64,000 nt of DNA from Barrientosiimonas humi (lineage in GTDB: Bacteria; Actinomycetota; Actinomycetes; Actinomycetales; Dermatophilaceae): contig NZ_VFOK01000001.1 in NCBI RefSeq assembly GCF_006716095.1, positions 899,375 to 963,374 of the forward strand, in the 5' to 3' direction. The position numbers and the translations under genes were made by a program. Below the pieces are notes generated by a model, which worked only from the letters and a program-made list of their open reading frames with translations, was not told where the DNA came from and made no database searches. Positions 8,192 to 17,201 of the stretch are shown piece after piece (position 1 is the stretch's first letter; each line of letters opens with the position of its first letter).

Positions 8192-10414
8192 ATGCCACCG
8201 ACGCCCTCGCTCGACGAGCTGATCCATCAGGCGGTCACGGCGATCGGGGGGACCGAGCGCCCCGGCCAGGTGCAGATGGCGCACGCGGTCGCCGAGGCCG
8301 TGCAGACCGGCGAGCACCTGCTCGTCCAGGCCGGGACGGGCACCGGCAAGTCGCTGGCCTACCTCGTGCCGGCCGTGGTGCACGCCCAGCGCAGCTCGCG
8401 CCCGGCGATCGTCGCGACCGCGACCCTGGCCCTGCAGGCGCAGATCGTCGACCGCGACCTGCCCCGGCTCGCCGACGCGCTGCAGCCGGTGCTGGGCCGC
8501 CGCCCGACGTACGCCCTCGTCAAGGGCCGCCGCAACTACCTGTGCAAGCACAAGCTCGAGGGCGGTTACCCCGACGACGACGAGGGCCTGCTCTCCGTCG
8601 GTGAGGTCGACTCCGCCGCCGGGCGCGTCGGCCAGGAGGTCGTGCGCCTGCGCGAGTGGGCCGACGAGACCGAGTCGGGCGACCGCGACGAGCTGGTGCC
8701 CGGGGTGTCCGAGCGGGCGTGGCGGCAGGTGTCGGTCTCGGCCCGCGAGTGCCTCGGCAGCAAGTGCCCGATGGTGCAGGAGTGCTTCGTCGAGCAGGCG
8801 CGGGCCGTGGCGAAGGACTCCGACGTCGTCGTCACCAACCACGCGTTCCTCGCGATCGACGCCTTCGAGGGGCGGCACATGCTGCCCGAGCACGACCTGC
8901 TGGTGGTCGACGAGGGCCACGAGCTGGTCGACCGGGTCACCTCGACCATCACCGACGAGATCGCCGCCGGCTCGGTCGCGGGCGCCGCCAAGCGGGTCGG
9001 GCGGCTCGCCGAGACCGAGGCGCTGGTCGACGCCGGCGAGGGCCTCGGGCAGGCGCTGGGGCAGATCGCCGAGGGGCGGGTGCTCAACCTGCCCGAGGTG
9101 CTGGTCGCCGCGCTCGGCCGGGTGCGCGACACCTCGCGCGACCTGCTGTCGGAGCTGAAGTCGCAGGGCTCCGGCGAGGGCGACGGCGGCCGCCAGATGG
9201 CCCGCGCCGCCGTGCAGGAGCTGTTCGACATGGCCGAGCGGGTGCTCGAGCAGCGCGAGCTCGACGTGGTGTGGGTCTCCGAGGACCCCCGCCGCGGCCC
9301 CGTGCTGCGGGTGGCGCCGATGAGCGTCGCGATGCTGCTGCGCGACGCGATCTTCGACGAGCGCACCGTGGTGCTGACCTCTGCGACCCTCGAGCTCGGC
9401 GGCACCTTCGACGCGGTGGCCGGGCAGCTCGGCCTGCGCGGCGAGGGCGGCCCGAAGTGGCGCGGCCTCGACGTCGGGTCGCCGTTCGACTACCCCCAGC
9501 AGGCGATGGCGTACGTCGCCCAGCACCTCCCCGCGCCCGGTCGCGACGGCATGTCGGGGCAGGCGTTCGACGAGATCGAGGCGTTGATCCGCGCGGCCGG
9601 CGGCCGCACGCTCGGGCTGTTCTCCTCGCGCCGCGCCGCCGAGGCGGCGGCCGAGGAGATGCGCGCCCGGTTCGGCGACGAGATCCCCGTGCTGTGCCAG
9701 GGGGACGACCAGCTGCCCACGCTGGTGCGTCAGTTCGCGGCCGACGGCCCGACCTGCCTGTTCGGCACCCTGTCGCTGTGGCAGGGCGTCGACGTGCCCG
9801 GCTCGGCCTGCCAGCTGGTGATCATCGACCGCATCCCCTTCCCCCGCCCCGACGACCCGCTGTCGTCGGCGCGCTCGCAGGCGATCGCCAAGATGGGCGG
9901 CAACGGGTTCATGGCCGTCTCGGCGACCCACGCGGCGCTGCGCCTGGCGCAGGGGGCCGGCCGGCTCGTACGCCGTTCCACCGACCGCGGGGTCGTCGCC
10001 TTCCTCGACTCGCGGATGATGACGGCCCGCTACGCCGGGTTCCTGCAGCGCTCGCTGCCGCCGTTCTGGCCCACGACCGACCGCACGCTCGTGCTCAAGG
10101 CGCTCGGCCGGCTGGACGCGACGGCGCCCGAGGTCGTCGGGGTCGACACCCCGGCGCTGCGCGGGGTCGGCGGGGGAGCGCCGGCCACCCCCGCGCCGGA
10201 CGCGGTGCCCGACGCCCCGGTCGAGACGCCGGTCGCCGACTCGTCGCGCACCGCCGTGACCGATGGCCGGGCCTGGAGCGAGGAGGACGACGAGGAGCTG
10301 CGCGACGGCGCCGACATGGGCCTGACCGTCGAGGAGCTCGCCGACCACCTCGACGTCTCCGCCGAGCAGGTGAGCGCCCGCGCCGGCCAGCTCGGCCTGG
10401 TGCTCGAGGGGTGA
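8192..10414 (+). CDS. dinG: DinG-like (XPD family) ATP-dependent DNA helicase
   Basis: Superfamily 2 5'-3' helicase for unusual DNA structures and damage repair. 740 residues. Walker A AGTGTGKS is at 47-54. Cysteines 118, 187, 192 and 198 (LCKH, ECLGSKCPMVQEC) form a four-cysteine iron-sulfur cluster motif between motifs I and II. The DEAH-like box reads DEGHE at 240-244. Motif IV-VI blocks follow, ending in QGAGRLVRR. An Ala/Pro-rich linker leads to a C-terminal extra of about 50 residues (WSEEDDEELRDGADMGLT then VEELADHLDVSAEQVSAR). This looks like a small helix-turn-helix domain and is not part of E. coli DinG. Leaderless start. Confidence 0.93.
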   Translation: MPPTPSLDELIHQAVTAIGGTERPGQVQMAHAVAEAVQTGEHLLVQAGTGTGKSLAYLVPAVVHAQRSSRPAIVATATLALQAQIVDRDLPRLADALQPVLGRRPTYALVKGRRNYLCKHKLEGGYPDDDEGLLSVGEVDSAAGRVGQEVVRLREWADETESGDRDELVPGVSERAWRQVSVSARECLGSKCPMVQECFVEQARAVAKDSDVVVTNHAFLAIDAFEGRHMLPEHDLLVVDEGHELVDRVTSTITDEIAAGSVAGAAKRVGRLAETEALVDAGEGLGQALGQIAEGRVLNLPEVLVAALGRVRDTSRDLLSELKSQGSGEGDGGRQMARAAVQELFDMAERVLEQRELDVVWVSEDPRRGPVLRVAPMSVAMLLRDAIFDERTVVLTSATLELGGTFDAVAGQLGLRGEGGPKWRGLDVGSPFDYPQQAMAYVAQHLPAPGRDGMSGQAFDEIEALIRAAGGRTLGLFSSRRAAEAAAEEMRARFGDEIPVLCQGDDQLPTLVRQFAADGPTCLFGTLSLWQGVDVPGSACQLVIIDRIPFPRPDDPLSSARSQAIAKMGGNGFMAVSATHAALRLAQGAGRLVRRSTDRGVVAFLDSRMMTARYAGFLQRSLPPFWPTTDRTLVLKALGRLDATAPEVVGVDTPALRGVGGGAPATPAPDAVPDAPVETPVADSSRTAVTDGRAWSEEDDEELRDGADMGLTVEELADHLDVSAEQVSARAGQLGLVLEG

Positions 10415-10472
10415 GCGCCGCGGCCGGGGCAGCGCGCGTCCCCGTGTCGGTGGCGCCTGGCAGGCTGGCCCC

Positions 10473-11429
10473 GTGAGCGTGCCACCCCTGGTCCTGATCT
10501 CCGGGCCCGAGCAGGTCATCGCCGACCGGGCGCTCGCCGAGACGCTCGACGCGGTGCGCCAGGACGACCCCGAGGCCGAGATCATCCGCATCGACGGCTC
10601 GGCCTACGCCCCCGGCGACCTCTCGATCCACACCAGCCCGAGCCTGTTCGGCGGCACCAAGGTCGTCGTCGTGCGCGACCTCGACGAGGGCACCGACGCG
10701 CTGATCGACGAGCTCACCACCGTCGTGCAGCAGGGCGTCGACGGCGTGCTGATCGTCACCCACAAGAGCGGCCAGCGCGGCAAGCGCGCGCTCGACGCGA
10801 TCAAGAAGGCCGGTCCGCGGGTCGTCAACGCCCCGGCGATCAAGAGCGACCGCGACAAGAGCGCCTTCGTCACCAACGAGTTCCGCGCCCGCCGGCGCAA
10901 GGTCACGCCCGACGCGGTGCGCGCGCTGCTCGAGGCCGTCGGCAAGGACCTGCGCGAGCTGGTGCAGGCCTGCCAGCAGCTGGTCGACGACACCGAGGGC
11001 CTCATCGACGCCGACGTGGTGGCGAGATATCACGGCGGCAAGGTCGAGGCCACCGGCTTCCGGGTCGCCGACGCCGCCGTCGCGGGCGACGCCCCCGAGG
11101 CGCTGCGCCTGCTGCGGCACGCCCTCGCGAGCGGGGTCGACCCGGTGCCGATCGTGGCGGTGCTCGCGAGCCAGCTGCGCCAGGTCGCCCGGGTGGCCAG
11201 CGCCGGCCGCGGCCGCTCCGACCAGCTCGCCAAGCAGCTGGGCATGGCCCCCTGGCAGATCGACCGCGCCCGCGCCGCCTCCCGCGGCTGGGACGGCGAC
11301 CGCCTCGGCCGGGCGATCCAGGCGGTCGCCGCCGCCGACTTCGACGTCAAGGGCGGCGGGCGCGACCCGGTCTACGCCGTCGAGCGGGCCGTCCTGGAGA
11401 TCACCCGCCAGCGGCACGCCACCGCCTGA
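10473..11429 (+). CDS. holA: DNA polymerase III delta subunit HolA
   Basis: Clamp-loader subunit that opens the beta sliding clamp. 318 residues, normal length. The N-terminal VLISGPEQVIADRAL, LFGGTKVVVVRDLDE, the central GKDLRELVQACQQLVDD and SQLRQVARVAS in the C-terminal collar region are typical of HolA. The start is GTG 10473; CAGGCT ends 6 nt upstream and could serve as a weak -10. In most actinobacteria holA follows comEC and precedes rpsT. Here it follows dinG and is separated from comEC by about 7 kb, with rpsT, leuS and degV in between. Confidence 0.93.
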   Translation: MSVPPLVLISGPEQVIADRALAETLDAVRQDDPEAEIIRIDGSAYAPGDLSIHTSPSLFGGTKVVVVRDLDEGTDALIDELTTVVQQGVDGVLIVTHKSGQRGKRALDAIKKAGPRVVNAPAIKSDRDKSAFVTNEFRARRRKVTPDAVRALLEAVGKDLRELVQACQQLVDDTEGLIDADVVARYHGGKVEATGFRVADAAVAGDAPEALRLLRHALASGVDPVPIVAVLASQLRQVARVASAGRGRSDQLAKQLGMAPWQIDRARAASRGWDGDRLGRAIQAVAAADFDVKGGGRDPVYAVERAVLEITRQRHATA

Positions 11430-11513
11430 CCGCCCGCAGACCCTCGCCCTGTCCCCGGCGAGCCCCGCCCCGGCATCCTCCTGCGCACCCGGCTGCCCGC
11501 CGGACCGCCCGCG

Positions 11514-11594
11514 CGACGACGGCGGACCAGAAACCACGACGGCGGCACAGATCAGATCTGTGCCGCCGTCGTCGTACGTGGGCCGCCGTCGTCG
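11514..11594 (+). repeat. Nested double palindrome, element 1
   Basis: The outer arms are CGACGACGGCGG (11514-11525) and its complement at 11583-11594. Inside, an 18-bp inner arm (11536-11553) pairs perfectly with 11555-11572, centred on CAGATCAGATCTG. The left spacer reads CCAGAAACC and the right spacer reads CGTACGTG. The scaffold matches 47713-47787 almost base for base while the centre differs. It lies between convergent holA and the protease gene, so it may terminate both, though there is no T-run. Confidence 0.88.
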
Positions 11595-11621
11595 GGCGGC
11601 GGGCCACCGCGCGAGCCGGCC

Positions 11622-12485
11622 TCAGCCGGCCGTCACGCCGAACGTCGCCAGCCAGTCCTGCACGCCCTGGATGTCGACGCGCTGCATGCCGTCGAGGTAG
11701 CGGCAGTTCTGGGTGTAGCCGTAGCTGGTGACCGTGACGACCTGCCCCTGGTAGAACGTCGGGCCGCCGGAGTCGCCGAAGCAGGACCCGCCGCCGCCGC
11801 GCACGTCGTTCGGGTTGCCGTTGAGCTGCAGGATCTGCGGCGTCAGCTTCTGCCCGGGCGCGGTGGTGTTGCGCCGGATCAGCGGGTAGCTCATCGGCGT
11901 CGGCTTCTGCGGGCCGCTCTCGGGCTTGCGCACCTCGGTGCCGTATCCGACGATCGTGAACAGCGTGTGCGCCAGCTGCGACCGCGGGATCTCGTCCAGC
12001 GTGCCGACGGGAGCGATCTCGGCGGGCTCGATGCCGGTGATCGGCTCGTCGAGCACGATCACGCCGACGTCGTTCCAGTTCGCCATGTCGGTGAAGTCGG
12101 AGTAGTCGGGGTGGCTGTAGGCCGTGCCGATGTACCAACCCTCCTCACCCGCGATGTCCTCGGGCGTGTAGCCGACGGAGGGGTCGGACGCCTCCGGGAT
12201 GCCCGACGGGGGCTCCTCGGCGATGACCGGGTCGAAGGTGACGATCGTCTGGCCGACGGTGCCGCTGGTGCAGTGCGCCGCGGTCAGCAGCACGGTCGGG
12301 CTGACCAGCGTGGCGCTGCAGCGATAACGACCGGTGCCGTCGTAGAACAGGATCAGCCCCACGTTGGGGTGCTGGTTGCCGTCCGGCTCGCCGCCGGTGA
12401 TCGCGGTGGCACGCAGCGCGGGCGCGAACATCATCGCCATGGCCACCAGGATCACGGCGATGAAGCGCCGATAGGTGCGGGTCAC
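11622..12485 (-). CDS. Secreted trypsin-like serine protease
   Basis: 287 residues from GTG 12485, chosen because GGGAG lies 7 nt upstream and a signal peptide follows at once ([18 protein letters not shown], predicted cleavage near ATA). The chymotrypsin-fold triad is complete: His71 in TAAHC, Asp139 in NDVGVI and Ser239 in GDSGGP. ITGGE right after the signal region resembles the activation N-terminus IVGG of S1 proteases, so the mature end may begin near residue 29. It is exported through Sec and released or loosely wall-associated. The physiological substrate is unknown. It is transcribed away from rpsT. Confidence 0.92.
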   Translation of the reverse strand: MTRTYRRFIAVILVAMAMMFAPALRATAITGGEPDGNQHPNVGLILFYDGTGRYRCSATLVSPTVLLTAAHCTSGTVGQTIVTFDPVIAEEPPSGIPEASDPSVGYTPEDIAGEEGWYIGTAYSHPDYSDFTDMANWNDVGVIVLDEPITGIEPAEIAPVGTLDEIPRSQLAHTLFTIVGYGTEVRKPESGPQKPTPMSYPLIRRNTTAPGQKLTPQILQLNGNPNDVRGGGGSCFGDSGGPTFYQGQVVTVTSYGYTQNCRYLDGMQRVDIQGVQDWLATFGVTAG

Positions 12486-12609
12486 GGGTTCTCCCTTGTC
12501 CGGTGTGCGGATCCCCGAGACTTCGCAGTCAACTCCCGCCCGGGCGGGGTGTCCAGCGATTCCCGCGATTGACGTACGCCCTCGCCGGGCTCCGCGCGGC
12601 CGGCTCGTT

Positions 12610-12639
12610 TTGGGGGAGCGGCGCCAGCGCTGGTAACTT
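12610..12639 (+). promoter_or_regulatory. Promoter of rpsT
   Basis: TTGGGG (12610-12615), 18 nt, TAACTT (12634-12639). It sits about 145 nt upstream of the rpsT start, leaving a long untranslated leader where S20 autoregulation could act. TTTGGGGGAG at the -35 also contains the polar heptamer discussed in the findings. Confidence 0.5.
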
Positions 12640-12784
12640 TGCTCATTGCGTGCGCGCTCTGGTCGTGCGCGCATGCAAGCACCAACCACCGCCGCTCGTC
12701 GCCGGGTGTCCCCACGCCCCATCCCGAGCCGGCGGACCGTCGCCCTCAACGACACCGACACAGACCGACCGAGGAAGAGTTTTC

Positions 12785-13045
12785 GTGGCAAACATCAAGT
12801 CGCAGATGAAGCGGATCAAGACCAACCAGGTCCGCACCGAGCGCAACCGGGCCTACAAGTCCGAGCTGCGCACCTGGATCCGCAAGTTCCGCGAGGCCGC
12901 CGAGTCCGGCGACAAGGCCGCTGCCGCGGACGCGCTGCGCGCGGCGTCGACCAAGCTCGACAAGGCCGTCACCAAGGGCGTCATCCACAAGAACCAGGCG
13001 GCCAACAAGAAGTCCGCCATGGCCAAGGCGCTCAACAAGATCTAG
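12785..13045 (+). CDS. rpsT: 30S ribosomal protein S20
   Basis: 86 residues of helical, basic S20. The GTG start at 12785 ([14 protein letters not shown]) is preceded by GAGGAAGAG at good spacing; the long in-frame extension upstream is untranslated leader. [20 protein letters not shown] matches the conserved C-terminal 16S-binding helix. A single-gene transcription unit is likely, since it has its own promoter at 12610 and a strong terminator at 13137. Confidence 0.98.
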   Translation: MANIKSQMKRIKTNQVRTERNRAYKSELRTWIRKFREAAESGDKAAAADALRAASTKLDKAVTKGVIHKNQAANKKSAMAKALNKI

Positions 13046-13136
13046 TTCGTTCTGCCGCGTCTCCTCCTCCCGGTGGACTCGCGGGCTCGCCCACCCGGCA
13101 TCGTCGACACGGCGATGCTCCCGGGCCGGCACGAAT

Positions 13137-13172
13137 CCGACGGCCGCCTTCCCTCGGGGAGGCGGCCGTCGG
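13137..13172 (+). terminator. rpsT terminator
   Basis: A 12-bp perfect stem (CCGACGGCCGCC at 13137-13148 with 13161-13172) around a short loop. No U-tract, as is common in high-GC actinobacteria. Confidence 0.75.
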
Positions 13173-13193
13173 CGTACCCGCTCCCGGCTGCGC

Positions 13194-13199
13194 TATCCT
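13194..13199 (+). promoter_or_regulatory. -10 box TATCCT of the leuS leader
   Basis: TATCCT ends 6 nt before ATG 13206, the start of an 11-residue leucine-containing leader peptide. The leader is therefore probably leaderless and translated from the first nucleotide. Confidence 0.6.
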
Positions 13200-13205
13200 G
13201 CGGCC

Positions 13206-13241
13206 ATGAAGCGCTCGCTGCTCCTTACCCGGCCGCGTTGA
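13206..13241 (+). CDS. leuS leader peptide MKRSLLLTRPR
   Basis: Twelve codons, ATG to TGA, with three consecutive leucine codons CTG CTC CTT (13218-13226). CTT is rare in this genome. It lies between a good -10 box and an intrinsic terminator that precedes leuS by about 90 nt. This is the layout of ribosome-mediated attenuation: when charged tRNA-Leu is scarce the ribosome stalls on the Leu codons and the terminator should not form. The short length and lack of any domain fit a regulatory peptide. The interpretation rests on arrangement; no homology search was possible. Confidence 0.72.
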   Translation: MKRSLLLTRPR

Positions 13242-13262
13242 CCGACTCGGACATCAACGCGG
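13233..13262 (+). promoter_or_regulatory. Attenuator first hairpin
   Basis: CCGCGTTGA (13233-13241) pairs with TCAACGCGG (13254-13262), nine base pairs. The left arm covers the last codons and stop of the leader peptide, so a translating or stalled ribosome would control whether it forms. Confidence 0.6.
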
Positions 13263-13264
13263 CG

Positions 13265-13290
13265 AACCCCTCCATGGTGAGGGGTTTTCT
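13265..13290 (+). terminator. leuS attenuator terminator
   Basis: AACCCCTC (13265-13272) and GAGGGGTT (13279-13286) form an 8-bp stem with a CATGGT loop, followed by TTTTCT. A canonical U-tailed terminator is rare in this GC-rich DNA. Its place directly before leuS argues for regulated read-through. Confidence 0.75.
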
Positions 13291-13381
13291 CATGGGCGAG
13301 TCCGCGCCTCCCGACCGAGACCCGGTCACCTGAGCCTTCGAGCACCACCTGAGCTTCGAGCAACCCGCGAGGACGACCACT

Positions 13382-16252
13382 GTGAACGCACAGACCGACG
13401 CAGACACCCCTGCACACCGGTACACCGCCACGCTGGCCGGCGAGATCGAGCGCCGCTGGCAGGACCGGTGGGAGGCCGACGGCACCTTCGAGGCGCCGAA
13501 CCCGAGCGGCCCGTGGGGCGAGCCGGGCGTGGCCGAGCAGCCCAAGCTGATGATCCAGGACATGTTCCCCTACCCCTCCGGGGCGGGGCTGCACGTCGGG
13601 CACCCGCTGCCGTTCATCTCGACCGACGTCTACGCGCGCTACCAGCGCATGCGCGGCAAGAACGTCCTCTACACCCAGGGTTTCGACGCGTTCGGCCTGC
13701 CCGCCGAGCAGCACGCCGTGCAGACCGGGCAGCACCCGCGCAAGACGACCGAGGACAACATCGTCAACTTCACCCGGCAGACGCGACTGCTGGGGCTCTC
13801 GCACGACCCGCGCCGCCGGATCCAGACCATCGACCCCGGCTACTACCGCTGGACGCAGTGGATCTTCCTGAAGATCTACGACAGCTGGTACGACCAGCGC
13901 GCCGGCAAGGCCCGTCCGGTCAGCGAGCTGCGGGCCGGGCTGGAGAGCGGCGAGATCGAGACGCGCGCGGGCCGCCCGTGGTCGGAGCTGACCGAGGACG
14001 AGCGGCGCGAGGAGATCGACGGGCGGCGGCTGGCGTACCGCAAGGACGTGCCGGTCAACTGGGCGCCCGGCCTGGGCACCGTCGTCGCCAACGAGGAGGT
14101 CACCAACGAGGGCCTCACCGAGCGCGGCGACATGCCTGTCTTCCGGCGCAACCTGCCGCAGTGGATGATGCGCATCACCGACTACGCCGACCGGCTGCTC
14201 GACGACCTGGACCGCGTGGAGTGGACCGAGTCGATCAAGCTGATGCAGCGCAACTGGATCGGCCGGTCGCACGGTGCGTCGGTGCGCTTCCCCGTCGAGG
14301 GCGCCGCGCCGCTGGAGGTCTTCACCACCCGTCCCGACACCATCTTCGGCGCGACGTTCATGGTCGTGGCCCCGGAGCACCCGCTGCTGGTCGGCGCGGT
14401 GCCGCAGGCGTGGCCCGAGGGCACCAAGGAGGCCTGGACCGGCGGGGCGAGCACGCCGCGCGAGGCGGTCACGGCCTACCAGGCGCAGGCGGCCCGCAGG
14501 TCCGAGCTCGACCGGCAGACCGACGACAAGGCCAAGACGGGCGTCTTCACCGGCATCCTGGCCACGAATCCCGTGACGGGCCAACAGGTTCCGGTCTTCA
14601 CGGCCGACTACGTGCTGATGGGCTACGGCACCGGCGCGATCATGGCGGTGCCGGGGGAGGACCCCCGCGACTGGGCGTTCGCCGCGGCCTACGACCTGCC
14701 GGTCGTGCGCACCGTACAGCCGCCCGAGGGGCACGACGAGAACACCGCCTACACCGGCGCCGGCCCGCTGATCAACTCCTCCAACGACCGAATCTCGTTG
14801 GACGGCAAGGAGATCGAGGAGGCGAAGGCCGAGACCATCGCGTTCCTCGAGCGCGAGGGGACGGGACGCGGCACGGTCACCTACAAGCTGCGCGACTGGC
14901 TGTTCAGCCGGCAGCGCTACTGGGGCGAGCCGTTCCCGATCGTCTACGACGAGCAGGGCAACGCGCACGCGGTGCCCGACGAGCTGCTCCCCGTCGAGCT
15001 GCCCGAGGTCGCGGACTACTCGCCGAAGACGTACGCCCCCGACGACGCCGCCTCGATGCCGGAGTCGCCGCTGTCGCGCGCGACGGACTGGGTCGAGGTC
15101 GAGCTCGACCTGGGCGACGGGCCGAAGACGTACCGCCGAGAGACCGACACCATGCCCAACTGGGCCGGATCCTGTTGGTACGAGCTGCGATACACCGACC
15201 CCGACAACACCGAGCGCTTCGTCGACCGCGGCTGCGAGGAGTACTGGATGGGTCCCGGGCGCGGCGCCGGCGAGGGCGTCGCGAACGACCCCGGCGGCGT
15301 CGACCTGTACGTCGGTGGCCCGGAGCACGCCGTGCTCCACCTGCTCTACGCCCGGTTCTGGCACAAGGTGCTGTTCGACCTGGGCGAGGTCAGCTCGGAG
15401 GAGCCGTTCCGCCGGCTGTTCATCCACGGTTACGTGCAGGCCTACGCCTTCCGCGACGGCCGTGGTCAGCCGGTCCCGGCGGCCGAGGTCGAGGAGGGCG
15501 TCTCCGCCGACGGCACCACGGCGAGCTGGACCTGGCAGGGCCAGCCGGTCACCCGTGAGTACGGCAAGATGGGCAAGTCGCTGAAGAACGTCGTGACGCC
15601 TGACGAGATGGCGCGCGACTACGGCGCCGACACCTTCCGCGTCTACGAGATGTCCACCGGGCCGCTGGACCAGTCGCGTCCGTGGGAGACGCACGCCATC
15701 GTCGGCGCGCACCGCTTCCTGCAGCGGCTGTGGCGCACCGTCGTCGACGAGACGACCGGCGAGGTGCGGCTGGCCGACGAGATGCCGCTGGAGCTGCAGC
15801 GGGAGCTGCACCGCACCATCGACGGCGTCACGCGCGACTACGACGAGCTGGGCTTCAACACCGCGGTGGCCAAGCTGACGTCGTGGGTCAACTCGGTGAC
15901 CAAGGCCGGGGCCATGACCCGTGAGGCGGCCGAGGCGACCGTGCTGCTGCTGGCGCCGCTGGCGCCGCACGTCGCCGAGGAGCTGTGGTCGCGGCTGGGG
16001 CACGAGGAGTCGCTGGCGCACCAGCCGTTCCCGACGGCCGACCCGGCGCTGCTGGTGCAGGAGTCGGTGACCTGCGTGGTGCAGGTGCAGGGGAAGGTGC
16101 GCGACCGCCTGGAGGTGTCGCCCGACGTCTCCGACGAGGAGCTGGAGGAGCTGGCGCGAGCCAGCGAACGCGTACGGGCTGCGTTGGGGGACAAGCAGAT
16201 TCGCAAGGTGATCGTGCGCGCCCCCAAGCTGGTCAACATCGTCGCGGGCTGA
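13382..16252 (+). CDS. leuS: Leucyl-tRNA synthetase
   Basis: Class Ia synthetase charging tRNA-Leu. 956 residues, GTG start 13382. The HIGH signature is HVGH at 71-74 and KMSKS is KMGKS at 729-733. The editing (CP1) domain carries TTRPDTIFGATFMVVAPEH around 314-332, with the threonine-rich stretch that hydrolyses misacylated tRNA. WSGSCWYELRY-type sequence (WAGSCWYELRY) near 600 is also conserved. The extra segment RRIQTIDPGYYRWTQWIFLK after the HIGH region is family-typical. Expression is probably governed by the leader peptide and terminator at 13206-13290. degV follows after 12 nt. Confidence 0.98.
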   Translation: MNAQTDADTPAHRYTATLAGEIERRWQDRWEADGTFEAPNPSGPWGEPGVAEQPKLMIQDMFPYPSGAGLHVGHPLPFISTDVYARYQRMRGKNVLYTQGFDAFGLPAEQHAVQTGQHPRKTTEDNIVNFTRQTRLLGLSHDPRRRIQTIDPGYYRWTQWIFLKIYDSWYDQRAGKARPVSELRAGLESGEIETRAGRPWSELTEDERREEIDGRRLAYRKDVPVNWAPGLGTVVANEEVTNEGLTERGDMPVFRRNLPQWMMRITDYADRLLDDLDRVEWTESIKLMQRNWIGRSHGASVRFPVEGAAPLEVFTTRPDTIFGATFMVVAPEHPLLVGAVPQAWPEGTKEAWTGGASTPREAVTAYQAQAARRSELDRQTDDKAKTGVFTGILATNPVTGQQVPVFTADYVLMGYGTGAIMAVPGEDPRDWAFAAAYDLPVVRTVQPPEGHDENTAYTGAGPLINSSNDRISLDGKEIEEAKAETIAFLEREGTGRGTVTYKLRDWLFSRQRYWGEPFPIVYDEQGNAHAVPDELLPVELPEVADYSPKTYAPDDAASMPESPLSRATDWVEVELDLGDGPKTYRRETDTMPNWAGSCWYELRYTDPDNTERFVDRGCEEYWMGPGRGAGEGVANDPGGVDLYVGGPEHAVLHLLYARFWHKVLFDLGEVSSEEPFRRLFIHGYVQAYAFRDGRGQPVPAAEVEEGVSADGTTASWTWQGQPVTREYGKMGKSLKNVVTPDEMARDYGADTFRVYEMSTGPLDQSRPWETHAIVGAHRFLQRLWRTVVDETTGEVRLADEMPLELQRELHRTIDGVTRDYDELGFNTAVAKLTSWVNSVTKAGAMTREAAEATVLLLAPLAPHVAEELWSRLGHEESLAHQPFPTADPALLVQESVTCVVQVQGKVRDRLEVSPDVSDEELEELARASERVRAALGDKQIRKVIVRAPKLVNIVAG

Positions 16253-16264
16253 GCCGAGCCGCCC

Positions 16265-17155
16265 ATGATCGCGCTCGTCACCGACTCGACCGCCGGGCTC
16301 CCGCCGGAGCTCGCGGCCGAGCTCGGTGCGCGCGTGGTGCCGCTGCACGTGCTCCTCGACGGGGAGTCGTTCGTCGAGGGCGTGGACATCGGCCCCGACG
16401 AGGTGGCGGCGGCGCTGCGCGAGGGTCGGCGGGTGTCGACCTCGAAGCCGTCGGCCGGGGCCTTCCTCGACGTCTACGAGGAGGCGGTCGCGGCGGGGGC
16501 CGAGCAGATCGTCTCGGTGCACCTGTCGAGCGCGATGTCGGGCACGATCGCGTCGGCGCGGGTCGCGGCCGACGAGGTGCCCGTGCCCGTCACCGTCGTC
16601 GACTCCCGGTCGCTCGGCATGGCCCTCGGCTATGCCGTCGCGAGCGCCTCGGAGGCCGTCGCCTCCGGCCGGTCGGCGCTGGCGACCGCCGCCTCCGCGC
16701 GGGAGCGGGCCGAGGCCGCCTCCACGGTGTTCTACGTCGACACGCTGGAGTACCTCCGTCGCGGCGGGCGCATCGGCCGCGCGTCCGCCCTCGTCGGGTC
16801 CGCGCTGGCGATCAAGCCGCTGCTGCAGCTCAGCGAGGGCGAGGTGGGTCCGCTGGAGCGGGTGCGCACGTCGTCCAAGGCGCTGGCCCGGCTCGAGGAG
16901 CGCACGGTCGAGGCGGCCGAGGCGGCGGCCGACAACCCGCTCGGCCTCGATATCGCGGTGCAGCACGTCGACGCCGGGGAGCGGGCCGAGGCGCTGCGCG
17001 ACCGGTTGCGCGAGCGGTGCGCCGACGCCCACGAGGTACGTCTGGTCGGGCTCGGCGCGGTCGTCGCCGCCCACGCCGGGCCGGGAGCGATCGGCACCGT
17101 GGTGAGCCCGCGCGTGCGCACCACGCCCCCGGTGATCGGCGCCGCCGCGGTCTGA
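16265..17155 (+). CDS. DegV family fatty-acid-binding protein
   Basis: 296 residues, cytoplasmic. The DegV fold is shown by MIALVTDSTAGLP at the start, STSKPSAGAF around 60, HLSSAMSGTIASA around 85-97 (serine-rich fatty-acid carboxylate site), VVDSRSLGMALG, and YLRRGGRIGRASA around 164. Such proteins bind acyl chains, and some serve as FakB subunits of fatty acid kinase. No FakA kinase is nearby, so only the binding role can be claimed. It starts 12 nt after leuS and probably shares its transcript. Confidence 0.9.
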   Translation: MIALVTDSTAGLPPELAAELGARVVPLHVLLDGESFVEGVDIGPDEVAAALREGRRVSTSKPSAGAFLDVYEEAVAAGAEQIVSVHLSSAMSGTIASARVAADEVPVPVTVVDSRSLGMALGYAVASASEAVASGRSALATAASARERAEAASTVFYVDTLEYLRRGGRIGRASALVGSALAIKPLLQLSEGEVGPLERVRTSSKALARLEERTVEAAEAAADNPLGLDIAVQHVDAGERAEALRDRLRERCADAHEVRLVGLGAVVAAHAGPGAIGTVVSPRVRTTPPVIGAAAV

Positions 17156-17201
17156 GCGGCCGGCGGCGCGGCCGTGCCGCTGCGTGCCCAGCCCCCCTTG
17201 G

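Noticed and set aside
13046-13381. T-box leader or small gene (frame 13073-13333) before leuS
   Set aside because: No T-box sequence or specifier loop is visible, and the frame crosses the rpsT terminator. The short leucine leader and terminator explain the region better.
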